DNA of 64,000 bases from an uncultured Pontibacter sp. Lineage in GTDB: Bacteria; Bacteroidota; Bacteroidia; Cytophagales; Hymenobacteraceae. Positions 54,736-63,097 of the stretch are shown piece by piece. Numbering within the stretch: position 1 is the stretch's first letter; the number at the start of each line of letters is the position of its first letter. Made by a program: the position numbers and the translations under genes. Location: contig NZ_CANLZM010000004.1 of NCBI RefSeq assembly GCF_947495565.1, positions 248,001 to 312,000 on the forward strand, in the 5' to 3' direction. The notes under the pieces were generated by a model. The model saw only the letters and a program-made list of their open reading frames with translations, made no database searches and was not told the DNA's origin.

Positions 54736-56036
54736 GTAAGCTCTTTTCATTACACAACAAAGAATATATCATACAACAGGGGTTCTTTTACAGCCTTCTT
54801 TTTGTTGCCATTTCTATATTCTCTCCAAAAATTATAGTCTTTAATATAGCAACCATTGCTCTGTTTATTTTTTGGGTTCTGGACGGCAAGTTTAAGCTTA
54901 AGACCAAAAGAATTCTGAATGACCCTGTTGCTATACTATTTATATTGCTTTTCATAGTTTATGTGATAGGTTTTTTTTACACAGAGAATACCGAAGAGGG
55001 CTTTAAGAGTATTGAAACAAAGGCGCCATTACTCCTATTCCCGATAGTTATTGGTTCTTATAATTTAAATAAAGACTATATTTATAAAGTGCTACTATAC
55101 TTTGCGATAGCTTGCACCCTGTTCAGTGCCATCGCATTACTTTATCAAATAAACGTAGTAAGGGAAAAACAGGATTTTAACTATTTTTTTAATGATGGGT
55201 TAGTGGCTATAATGGATAAAAAGGCAGTATACTATGCTATCTATGTCTCTTTCTCCATATTAATATTTCTCAACCTCATTTTATATAAGTTCTCCAGCAT
55301 AAGCAGAATTAGTAAAATATTATCGATTATAGCAGTAGTTTTTCTTTTACTAATACTGTTCCTCTTAGCTGCCAGAACATCTCAAGTAGTTTTATTATCA
55401 ATACTAGTTACAACTTTAGTAGGTTTAGGTGTTAAATCTGGTAAAATTATACATGCTGCTGTACTTATAACCACTCTTGTTGGTTTCATAGTCGTGTTGT
55501 CTGTGTTGTTTCCGCAGACTATCTCACGTTTTAAAAATCTTAGAAACCTGAGCTATGATTTTTCTAACAAGGAAGACATCTATCACTTTTCTGGCGCAGA
55601 TAATGATGCGCAGTGGAATGGCATAAACTTGCGTTTGGCAAAATGGGTTTGTGCCGTAGATGTTATTAGAGAAAACCCCGTTAGGGGAGTAGGAAGTGGT
55701 GATGTAAAAGATGCTATGGTAGCATCATATAAAAAGAGAGGGTTCTTGTATGCAGCAGAAAACAAATTCGATCCACACAATCAGTTTCTTGATACTACAG
55801 TAGGTGTAGGCTTAATAGGTCTTATCATTTTGTTATTATGTTATTTTGTCCCTCTCCTACTTGCGATCAAATGGCGCAGTTGGCTTCTAACTACCTTTTT
55901 GCTCTTGATAATATTTAGTTCATTCACAGAGTCTATACTTAGTAGAGCACAAGGGATCACCTTTTATTGCTTTTTTATATTTTTGCTACTACAATACTCA
56001 TTACCTGGAAAGTATCCAAAACGCATCACAAACTAG
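54732..56036 (+). CDS. O-antigen ligase/polymerase family membrane protein
   Basis: A 434-residue protein with ten to twelve hydrophobic segments and a C-terminal periplasmic loop in the Wzy_C style (NPVRGVGSGDVKDAMV, KFDPHNQFLDTTVGVGLIG). The DPHNQFL motif is characteristic of O-antigen ligases (WaaL). With the other Wzy-like protein 52755-53945, one may polymerise and the other ligate, but sequence alone cannot say which. It overlaps the preceding gene by 4 nt (ATGA). Confidence 0.8.
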   Translation: MSKLFSLHNKEYIIQQGFFYSLLFVAISIFSPKIIVFNIATIALFIFWVLDGKFKLKTKRILNDPVAILFILLFIVYVIGFFYTENTEEGFKSIETKAPLLLFPIVIGSYNLNKDYIYKVLLYFAIACTLFSAIALLYQINVVREKQDFNYFFNDGLVAIMDKKAVYYAIYVSFSILIFLNLILYKFSSISRISKILSIIAVVFLLLILFLLAARTSQVVLLSILVTTLVGLGVKSGKIIHAAVLITTLVGFIVVLSVLFPQTISRFKNLRNLSYDFSNKEDIYHFSGADNDAQWNGINLRLAKWVCAVDVIRENPVRGVGSGDVKDAMVASYKKRGFLYAAENKFDPHNQFLDTTVGVGLIGLIILLLCYFVPLLLAIKWRSWLLTTFLLLIIFSSFTESILSRAQGITFYCFFIFLLLQYSLPGKYPKRITN

Positions 56037-56083
56037 TCTCAAGCATTTATTTTAGCGTTTTATATTAAATTAAATTACTATAA

Positions 56084-57457
56084 ATGTCTGTCCGCTACTC
56101 TAAGTATATCAAACTGATTCATATCTTAGGTGATATAGCCGCTTTTGCACTATCTATTGGCGTGGCTTTCATGCTGGCTCCTTTCTATACAGATCAATCA
56201 CTGTATTACATTTTCCTGCTTGGCGCAATAGTGAGTTGGTTTGCGTGCACTACGTTGCTGGGCACATATAAAATATACCGCGTCACAACAAGGTTTAGAG
56301 TTATCTTGATTGCCTTCAAAGCTTTACTATTATATATATTATTAGTTGAGGCAGGCCTTAATATTTTAGATGTAAAGCTTATTTCAAGACAAATTCTTGT
56401 TTCTCACTATTTAGCTTTAATAATCTTAATAGTACTTTTCAGGATAGCTGTTACTACAGCCTTGCGGATTTATAGGCGAAGAGGGTATAATCTTCGGAAG
56501 GTCATCATTGCAGGACGTAATGAAATGGCATTAGAGCTAGAGCAATTTTTTAAGAGTCACCCGGAATTCGGTTACGAATTTATCGGATTTTTTCATAATG
56601 GAGCTGTTCCTGGCAATAAATTCAAAGGTCAAGTTTCTGATATCGAAAATTTTATAAAACAGCATGAAGTGCATGAGATTTATTGCTGCCCTTTTGAACT
56701 CTCAGAACAAGAAACTATAAAACTCTTAAGTATTTCTGACGATAATTTACTGCGTATCAAATTTTTGCCAGAGCCTTTAAGCTACACGCATCAGCAATTA
56801 AAAATGGACTTTTATGATGCATTGCCTGTTCTCATGGTGCGTGCTATACCTTTAGATGATGTTGTAAATAAGTTTTTCAAAAGAGTTTTTGACATTGTAT
56901 TCTCTCTTACCGTAGTTGTTCTGCTCTTGTCATGGCTGCTACCAATCCTGGCTCTACTAATAAAGGTTAATTCTAAAGGACCTGTTTTCTTCAAACAGGT
57001 TCGCTCCGGCCTGGATAACAAAACATTCAATTGCTATAAACTAAGGACAATGTATGTAAATTCAGAAGCTAATTCTCAACTTGCTCAAAGAGGGGATTCT
57101 AGAATTACACGCATTGGCGCTTTTCTTAGGAAGACAAGTTTAGATGAGCTGCCTCAATTTTTCAATGTGCTTTTTGGGCAAATGTCCATTGTTGGCCCAC
57201 GCCCCCACATGCTGAAGGCAGACGAAGAATATGCGATGGTAGCAGAAAAATACAAAGTTCGACATTTTGTGAAGCCAGGCATAACGGGGCTGTCGCAGGT
57301 GCGGGGATACCGTGGAGATACAACTGAAAATTATCAGATTAGAGGTCGGACTAAACTAGATATTTTCTACCTAGAAAACTGGTCTTTCTTTCTGGATCTA
57401 AAGATTATTTTCTACACAATTTATAATGTTGTAAAAGGAGAAGAGAACGCATTTTAG
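56084..57457 (+). CDS. Polyprenyl glycosylphosphotransferase (WcaJ-like)
   Basis: Initiates polysaccharide synthesis by transferring a sugar-1-phosphate to undecaprenyl phosphate. The 457-residue product has four to five N-terminal membrane helices, a cytoplasmic CoA-binding-like domain (LRKVIIAGRNEMALELEQF) and the C-terminal catalytic bacterial-transferase domain: FKRVFDIVFSL, GPVFFKQVRSGLD, FNCYKLRTM, TSLDELPQFFNVLFGQMSIVGPRP and VKPGITGLSQVRGY. The sugar (glucose or another hexose) is unknown. Last gene of the locus. Confidence 0.92.
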   Translation: MSVRYSKYIKLIHILGDIAAFALSIGVAFMLAPFYTDQSLYYIFLLGAIVSWFACTTLLGTYKIYRVTTRFRVILIAFKALLLYILLVEAGLNILDVKLISRQILVSHYLALIILIVLFRIAVTTALRIYRRRGYNLRKVIIAGRNEMALELEQFFKSHPEFGYEFIGFFHNGAVPGNKFKGQVSDIENFIKQHEVHEIYCCPFELSEQETIKLLSISDDNLLRIKFLPEPLSYTHQQLKMDFYDALPVLMVRAIPLDDVVNKFFKRVFDIVFSLTVVVLLLSWLLPILALLIKVNSKGPVFFKQVRSGLDNKTFNCYKLRTMYVNSEANSQLAQRGDSRITRIGAFLRKTSLDELPQFFNVLFGQMSIVGPRPHMLKADEEYAMVAEKYKVRHFVKPGITGLSQVRGYRGDTTENYQIRGRTKLDIFYLENWSFFLDLKIIFYTIYNVVKGEENAF

Positions 57458-57547
57458 CAAAACACCGCCATCTCACATAACTCATCTCTTTTCATCCTCC
57501 CACCTTTGCTTCACTTTTAGTAACTTCGCGGGGAAACCTGCAAAAGC

Positions 57548-58945
57548 ATGAGCAAAGAGAAACCATCTATACCAAAAGGAACAAGAGATTTTGGCCCAGC
57601 TGTCGTGGCCAAGCGCAACTATATTTTCGGCGTAATCCGTAGCACATTCCAGAAGTTTGGCTATTTGCCGCTCGAAACGCCTGCCATGGAGCAGCTGTCG
57701 GTGCTCACCGGAAAGTATGGCGACGAAGGAGATCAACTGATCTTCAAGATCCTGAACTCCGGCGACTTCCTTAGCAAAACTAAACCCGAAGATATTGACC
57801 AAGGTTCTAAACACCTGACGCGCAAAATCTCTGAGAAAGCCTTGCGTTACGACCTGACGGTGCCTTTTGCGCGTTACGTGGTCATGAACCGCAATGAAAT
57901 TACCTTTCCGTTTAAGCGTTACCAGATACAGCCGGTTTGGCGGGCGGACCGTCCGCAGAAAGGCCGTTACCGTGAGTTTTACCAGTGTGATGCCGATGTG
58001 GTTGGCACAAACTCACTCCTGTGTGAGGCTGAGATCGTGCAGATGATAGATGAGGTGCTGACGACACTGGAACTGAAAGACTTTACTATTAAAATTAACC
58101 ACAGGGGAGTTTTGGCCGGTATAGCCGAAGCAATTGGTGAAAAAGGCAGAGAAGGCGACATTTGTGTAGCTATTGATAAGCTAGATAAAGTCGGTCAGGA
58201 GGGTGTACGTAAAGAACTCCTGGAGCGGGGCATTTCTGAGGAAGCAGTGAATAAGCTGGAGCCGCTTTATGACCTTACCGGCGACAATGAGCATAAGCTG
58301 GAGCAACTTCAGGCTATACTTGGCGAGACAGCGGAAGGACAGCGAGGGCTAAACGACCTGCGCCAAGTATGGCAATACCTGACACAGTTAGGAAGTTACG
58401 CTCTCTCCACGCAAAACCCATCTGGTGAGCCGCGTCTTATGCTGGATGTAACCCTTGCAAGAGGTCTCTCCTACTACACCGGCTGCATTTTTGAGGTGAA
58501 AGTCAATAACGTGAGTATGGGCAGTATTAGTGGTGGCGGCCGCTACGATAACCTGACAGGCATGTTCGGCTTACCGGGTGTGTCTGGCGTTGGCTTCTCC
58601 TTTGGCGTTGATCGTATATATGATGTACTGGAGGAGTTGGAGCTCTTCCCGAGCAGTAGCCAACTGAGCACAAAAGTGCTTATTGTGCAGTTTGATAAAG
58701 AGTCTGAGGTATACTCTCTCCCGCTGCTGCAGAAGCTCCGAGACGCCGGTATTGCCTCTGAGTTGTATCCGGAAGCTGCAAAGCTAAAGAAGCAAATGAG
58801 TTACGCCGATCAGAAAAATATTCCTTTTGTGCTTTTAATTGGCTCAGAAGAGATCAAAAGCGGCAAATTAAAACTCCGGGATATGCAAACCGGAGAGCAG
58901 GACGAGCTATACATCGACGATATAATCGCTCAACTTAAAGCCTAG
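57548..58945 (+). CDS. hisS: Histidine--tRNA ligase
   Basis: Class II aminoacyl-tRNA synthetase charging tRNA-His. The 465-residue product begins PSIPKGTRDFGP and shows class II motif 2 (RYQIQPVWRADRPQKGRYREFYQCDAD), the histidine loop ARGLSYYTGCIFEV, motif 3 (GGRYDNLTGMFG, GVGFSFGVDRIYDVL) and a C-terminal anticodon-binding domain (LIVQFDKES). Length is normal. hutH starts 4 nt downstream. Confidence 0.96.
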   Translation: MSKEKPSIPKGTRDFGPAVVAKRNYIFGVIRSTFQKFGYLPLETPAMEQLSVLTGKYGDEGDQLIFKILNSGDFLSKTKPEDIDQGSKHLTRKISEKALRYDLTVPFARYVVMNRNEITFPFKRYQIQPVWRADRPQKGRYREFYQCDADVVGTNSLLCEAEIVQMIDEVLTTLELKDFTIKINHRGVLAGIAEAIGEKGREGDICVAIDKLDKVGQEGVRKELLERGISEEAVNKLEPLYDLTGDNEHKLEQLQAILGETAEGQRGLNDLRQVWQYLTQLGSYALSTQNPSGEPRLMLDVTLARGLSYYTGCIFEVKVNNVSMGSISGGGRYDNLTGMFGLPGVSGVGFSFGVDRIYDVLEELELFPSSSQLSTKVLIVQFDKESEVYSLPLLQKLRDAGIASELYPEAAKLKKQMSYADQKNIPFVLLIGSEEIKSGKLKLRDMQTGEQDELYIDDIIAQLKA

Positions 58946-58949
58946 CTTT

Positions 58950-60440
58950 ATGGCCAACGAACACCACATCTCCAGCCAGCAACTGACGCTGGATACAATT
59001 CAGACTATCCTAAAAGACAATTATACTTTAGCATTGTCCGAGGAGGCGGAGCAGCGCATTATACATTGCCATGAATACCTGCAGCAGAAAATCAGCGAAA
59101 ACAGCCACAGCATTTATGGCATCAACACCGGTTTCGGGTCGCTTTACGACAAAAAGATTTCCCCTGCCGATCTGGAACAGTTGCAGCGCAACCTGATGAT
59201 GTCGCATGCCTGCGGAACTGGCGATGAGGTGCCGCAGGAAGTAGTGAAACTGATGCTGCTGCTCAAGATTCAGTCGTTGGCTTACGGGCATAGCGGCGTG
59301 CAGCTGAAAACGGTAAAACGCCTGATTGATTTCTATAACCGTGATATTTACCCGATAGTTTACCAATTGGGTTCGTTAGGTGCCAGCGGCGATCTTGCTC
59401 CCTTAGCCCACCTCTGCCTCCCTCTTTTGGGTTTAGGCGAAGTATACTTCCAGGGGATGAAACTGGAAAGCCGCCATGTCTTAGAGATGTTCAGCTGGGA
59501 ACCTATTGCCTTGAAGGCTAAAGAAGGGCTGGCGCTCTTGAACGGCACTCAGTTTATGAGCGCTTACGGCGTATGTACTCTCCTGATGGCCAAACGTATT
59601 TCTCAGCAAGCCGATATTATAGGGGCTTTGTCGTTGGATGCTTATGATGGACGGATGGAGCCTTTTAACCGACTTATACATAACGTGCGCCCACACAAAG
59701 GGCAACTGCAAACCGCCGAAATTATTCGCCATGTTTTAGCAGATAGTCAGTTAGCTAAGCAGGAGAAGCAGCACGTGCAGGACCCTTACTCCTTCCGTTG
59801 CATTCCGCAGGTACACGGTGCCTCTAAAGATGCTATAAACTACGTGGAGCAGGTTTTTCTTACGGAAATAAATGCTGTTACCGATAACCCGAACATCTTT
59901 CCAGAGGAGGATGAGATTATTTCGGGAGGTAACTTCCATGGGCAGCCGTTGGCGTTGGCGCTGGACTTCCTGGCAATTGCCGTTGCTGAACTAGGCAGCA
60001 TAGCCGAGCGCAGAACTTATCAGCTGATTTCGGGGCAACGTGGCTTGCCGGCATTTCTGGTGGCGGAGCCAGGCTTAAACTCCGGTTTTATGATCAGCCA
60101 GTACACGGCAGCCTCTATCGTGAGCCAAAGTAAACAGCTCTGTACCCCCGCCTCGGTCGATACCATCCCGTCGTCGCACAACCAGGAAGACCACGTAAGT
60201 ATGGGAGCAAATGCCGCTACCAAAGCTTACCAGGTGGTGCACAATACGGAGCGGGTGCTGGCCATAGAGCTTTTGAATGCGGCACAGGCAATGGAATTCC
60301 GGAGACCACAAAAAACTTCGGCTCAGTTAGAGCAGCTTTTAGCAGCCTACCGCGAGCAGGTTCCGTTTGTCTCAACAGATCGTGTGCTCCATTACGATAT
60401 CAAGCAGAGCATCTCATTTTTACGCACTTATACTTTATAA
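58950..60440 (+). CDS. hutH: Histidine ammonia-lyase
   Basis: Deaminates histidine to urocanate, the first step of histidine breakdown. The 496-residue product has the autocatalytic MIO-forming Ala145-Ser146-Gly147 in GASGDLAPLAHL, the stretch YGINTGFGSLYDKKI near the N-terminus, and conserved FHGQPLALALDFL and NQEDHVSMGANAA. Other hut genes are not in the window. It is 4 nt after hisS, an unexpected partner. Confidence 0.93.
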   Translation: MANEHHISSQQLTLDTIQTILKDNYTLALSEEAEQRIIHCHEYLQQKISENSHSIYGINTGFGSLYDKKISPADLEQLQRNLMMSHACGTGDEVPQEVVKLMLLLKIQSLAYGHSGVQLKTVKRLIDFYNRDIYPIVYQLGSLGASGDLAPLAHLCLPLLGLGEVYFQGMKLESRHVLEMFSWEPIALKAKEGLALLNGTQFMSAYGVCTLLMAKRISQQADIIGALSLDAYDGRMEPFNRLIHNVRPHKGQLQTAEIIRHVLADSQLAKQEKQHVQDPYSFRCIPQVHGASKDAINYVEQVFLTEINAVTDNPNIFPEEDEIISGGNFHGQPLALALDFLAIAVAELGSIAERRTYQLISGQRGLPAFLVAEPGLNSGFMISQYTAASIVSQSKQLCTPASVDTIPSSHNQEDHVSMGANAATKAYQVVHNTERVLAIELLNAAQAMEFRRPQKTSAQLEQLLAAYREQVPFVSTDRVLHYDIKQSISFLRTYTL

Positions 60441-60459
60441 ATCATACTTTTGAATTGCT

Positions 60460-60495
60460 AAAAGCCTTTGCCATTGCCGTGGCAGAGGCTTTTCT
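60460..60495 (+). terminator. Terminator of hisS-hutH
   Basis: A 13-bp stem with one G-U pair (60460-60472 with 60481-60493), 8-nt loop, and T-rich tail. It lies inside a longer open frame that would otherwise extend the next gene to 60455, which argues for the internal start of that gene. Confidence 0.75.
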
Positions 60496-60502
60496 TTTTA
60501 GC

Positions 60503-60530
60503 TTGTGCCAACTTTTATGGTGTACTTTTA
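60503..60530 (+). promoter_or_regulatory. Candidate promoter of the secreted type B sorting-domain gene
   Basis: TTG (60503-60505), 17 nt, TACTTTTA (60523-60530; one mismatch to TAnnTTTG). Transcription would start near 60537, about 30 nt before the GTG start at 60566. Confidence 0.45.
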
Positions 60531-60565
60531 TTAATTTGATCGTAAAGGCAATAGAAAAGAACAGA

Positions 60566-62491
60566 GTGAGATACCTCCTTACCATATGGCTACTACTTTT
60601 TGCTGCAGGGGCGCAAGCTCAGAAGTGTATAGCCGCGCTCGATGCAGCCGGCAATGAAATAGAGCAGCTTTGCGTAGGCCAGGAAGTTACGTTTAAAGAC
60701 TGCTTTGATCAGGCTGACGATGACAAGGAGTACTACATTTTCGACTACAAGGGAGAATCTCCTATACCCACCCCCACAACTACAAATAAAAGACATACTT
60801 ATACAGCCCCCGGAAGGTATAAAGTGCTCCAGATTGCTAATTATGGCAGTAATACTACTACCGATACGCTATCTAAAGTATATGAAGTGAAAGCTGTTCC
60901 GGAGCCTGTTTTCACTACCCAAAGCTGCGCGAGCGGAGCCGTTTCTTTTACAATTACAAATCCCGACTACGACAATTATTCATTTGACTTTGGCGACGGA
61001 ACTTCTCAGGAAACAGACGGCAGCACACCTGTCACTCATACTTATACTTCACAAGGCAGCTATACCGTAACCCTTACCGGCAATTACATAACCAACACCT
61101 GCCAAAATACAAGCACACAAACAGTAGCCACGCTTCCGCTTCTGGACTCTGACAACCCTACACAAATTGTAAAACTAACTATACTGGAGCAGGCCGAAAA
61201 CGGAAGTATACAACTGGAACTGGCCGGACTTGTACCAGGCTATGCTTATACAATTGAGCAGTATACAGGAGATTTTAGAAATCTTTACAGAGAAATCGAT
61301 GTCCTTGAAGAGGTTAACAGCAGCACGCTTACCCACACCATTAACAATGTGAATACAACGGAAGGAGTATGGTATCTGGTCCGTCCGCTCGATGCATGTG
61401 ATGTAATTTTCATAAACTCTAACGTGGTGAGCGGCGTGGCGCTTCAGGTGCAGACCGATGCAGAACAGGTACAGTTGGAGTGGGAAATTCTACCTGATTT
61501 CGGCGCTTTTGAAGTATACAGAAATGGGCAACTGCTGCAGTCTCTGCCCGGCACAGCCCGCTCTTATATTGATAATGAGGTAAGCTGCGGACAAGTCTAT
61601 AGTTATTATATAATCGGGACAGGCACCGATCCGCAAGGCGATGCTTATACTTCTGTTTCAGCAATACTAAACGCAGAGGTCACTTCTTCGGCCATACCAG
61701 CTGCTCCTTTCCTGCTTTCAAGCTTTGATTTCAACAACCAGGTAGAGTTAACGCTGCAACTGCCGGACAAGGAACAGATAGCTACCGCCACCATTGCTAA
61801 AAGTATAAATGGCTCACTTTTCCAAAATTTGACACAGACGCAGCAAACCATTTTATTTGATGAAAACGCTGCGCTGCAACCAGTTTGCTACCGCGCCACT
61901 TTTACGAATGTGTGTAATAATACTTCGCCAGTCAGCAATATTACATGCCCGGTAATTCTGGAGGCCGAAAAGCAGAACGACGGAAGTATAAACCTGAGCT
62001 GGTCTGATTTCAGCGGCTTTCCGGACGGGGTTGGCCAGTACACAGTCGAGTTACTGGATCAGTCGGGGAACGTCGTTTTGACCTACCCTACCAGCGGAGG
62101 CACCTTCACGGATCAAACATTAAGCAATGAACTGCCCGTGTTGCGCTATCGAATACGCGCCACCTCGCAAAACGGCACAGGTATTTCTTACTCTAACCTT
62201 GTAGAGGTGGAGCAGGATGCGCTGGTATACATTCCGAGTGCGTTTACACCAAACGGTGACGGCTTGAATGATCTTTTTGAGATAAAAGGCAAATTCTACA
62301 ATGGCTACACGATGCGCATTTACAACCGGGCAGGCAATGTGATATATGAAGGCTCCGAGGCAGATGCAGCCTGGGATGGCACCTCCGATGGGCGTGAAAT
62401 CCCGGCGGGAGCCTATGCTTATCTTATTACCTTCCAAACAACTTTCGGCACCACCAAAAAGAAAACCGGAACCATTACCCTGCTTCGGTAG
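60566..62491 (+). CDS. Secreted protein with PKD-like domain and type IX type B sorting domain
   Basis: A 641-residue exported protein starting at GTG 60566, with a signal peptide (VRYLLTIWLLLFAAGAQAQ). An N-terminal beta domain precedes a PKD-like repeat (about residues 125-175; YSFDFGDGTSQETDGSTPVTHTY is the key stretch), fibronectin-III-like domains, and a C-terminal CHU_C/gliding-motility-type domain (SAFTPNGDGLNDLFEI, IYNRAGNVIYEG, GAYAYLITF), the type B signal of the type IX secretion system. It should reach the cell surface or medium. A longer frame to 60455 crosses the hutH terminator. Confidence 0.85.
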   Translation: MRYLLTIWLLLFAAGAQAQKCIAALDAAGNEIEQLCVGQEVTFKDCFDQADDDKEYYIFDYKGESPIPTPTTTNKRHTYTAPGRYKVLQIANYGSNTTTDTLSKVYEVKAVPEPVFTTQSCASGAVSFTITNPDYDNYSFDFGDGTSQETDGSTPVTHTYTSQGSYTVTLTGNYITNTCQNTSTQTVATLPLLDSDNPTQIVKLTILEQAENGSIQLELAGLVPGYAYTIEQYTGDFRNLYREIDVLEEVNSSTLTHTINNVNTTEGVWYLVRPLDACDVIFINSNVVSGVALQVQTDAEQVQLEWEILPDFGAFEVYRNGQLLQSLPGTARSYIDNEVSCGQVYSYYIIGTGTDPQGDAYTSVSAILNAEVTSSAIPAAPFLLSSFDFNNQVELTLQLPDKEQIATATIAKSINGSLFQNLTQTQQTILFDENAALQPVCYRATFTNVCNNTSPVSNITCPVILEAEKQNDGSINLSWSDFSGFPDGVGQYTVELLDQSGNVVLTYPTSGGTFTDQTLSNELPVLRYRIRATSQNGTGISYSNLVEVEQDALVYIPSAFTPNGDGLNDLFEIKGKFYNGYTMRIYNRAGNVIYEGSEADAAWDGTSDGREIPAGAYAYLITFQTTFGTTKKKTGTITLLR

Positions 62492-62668
62492 CTTAAGCTA
62501 ACTGCCTCTTTCAAAGTATGGCCGCACCTCTTCTATAAAGTACATCAGCAGGAGTTTATACTTATAGCCACTTCTCTTTTTGTAATTCTGCTTATAAGGA
62601 TGATCAACTTAAGTATGAATACTTTGAGCAAATCTGAAGTTTGAGGAGTTGTTTGTTAATGCCTATAC

Positions 62669-62702
62669 TTGAAGCATCGTAAGCTTAATGATCGTATATT
62701 TG
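62669..62702 (+). promoter_or_regulatory. Candidate promoter of ybaB
   Basis: TTG (62669-62671), 23 nt, then a perfect -7 box TATATTTG (62695-62702), about 60 bp before the ybaB ATG. It lies within an upstream open extension of the gene and supports the shorter start. Confidence 0.45.
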
Positions 62703-62761
62703 CGTATAAGCACACAAGCCGTAAACGGCTATGTCACCAATTACCCTATAAAGCAAAAACT

Positions 62762-63097
62762 ATGTTTGATATGATGGGCATGATGGGCAAGATTAAAGAA
62801 GCCCAGGCCAAAATGAAGGAAGCGCAGGAGAAACTGAAAGACATTACTGTAACCGCCGAATCCGGTGCAGGTCTTGTGAAAGCCACTGTAAACGGCCAGC
62901 GCCAGCTCCTGAAGATAGAAATTGACGAAACGATCCTGAATGCGGACGACCGCGAAATGGTAAACGATTTAGTAGTTGCAGCTGTGAACAATGCCATGCT
63001 AACCGCGGGCGAGCGTGCACAGGAAGAAATGCGCAAGCACACTGAAGGCCTTATCCCGAACATACCCGGCTTAGACCTCGGCAGCTTTGGACTATAA
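62762..63097 (+). CDS. YbaB/EbfC family nucleoid-associated protein
   Basis: A 111-residue DNA-binding protein. The start FDMMGMMGKIKEAQAKMKEAQEKL and DLVVAAVNNAMLTAGE are typical, and length is right from the ATG at 62762; an extension to 62669 adds 31 unconserved residues and would cover the promoter. The homologue binds DNA as a dimer and is often next to recR, which is not seen here. The following glycosyltransferase overlaps its end by 11 nt. Confidence 0.93.
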   Translation: MFDMMGMMGKIKEAQAKMKEAQEKLKDITVTAESGAGLVKATVNGQRQLLKIEIDETILNADDREMVNDLVVAAVNNAMLTAGERAQEEMRKHTEGLIPNIPGLDLGSFGL

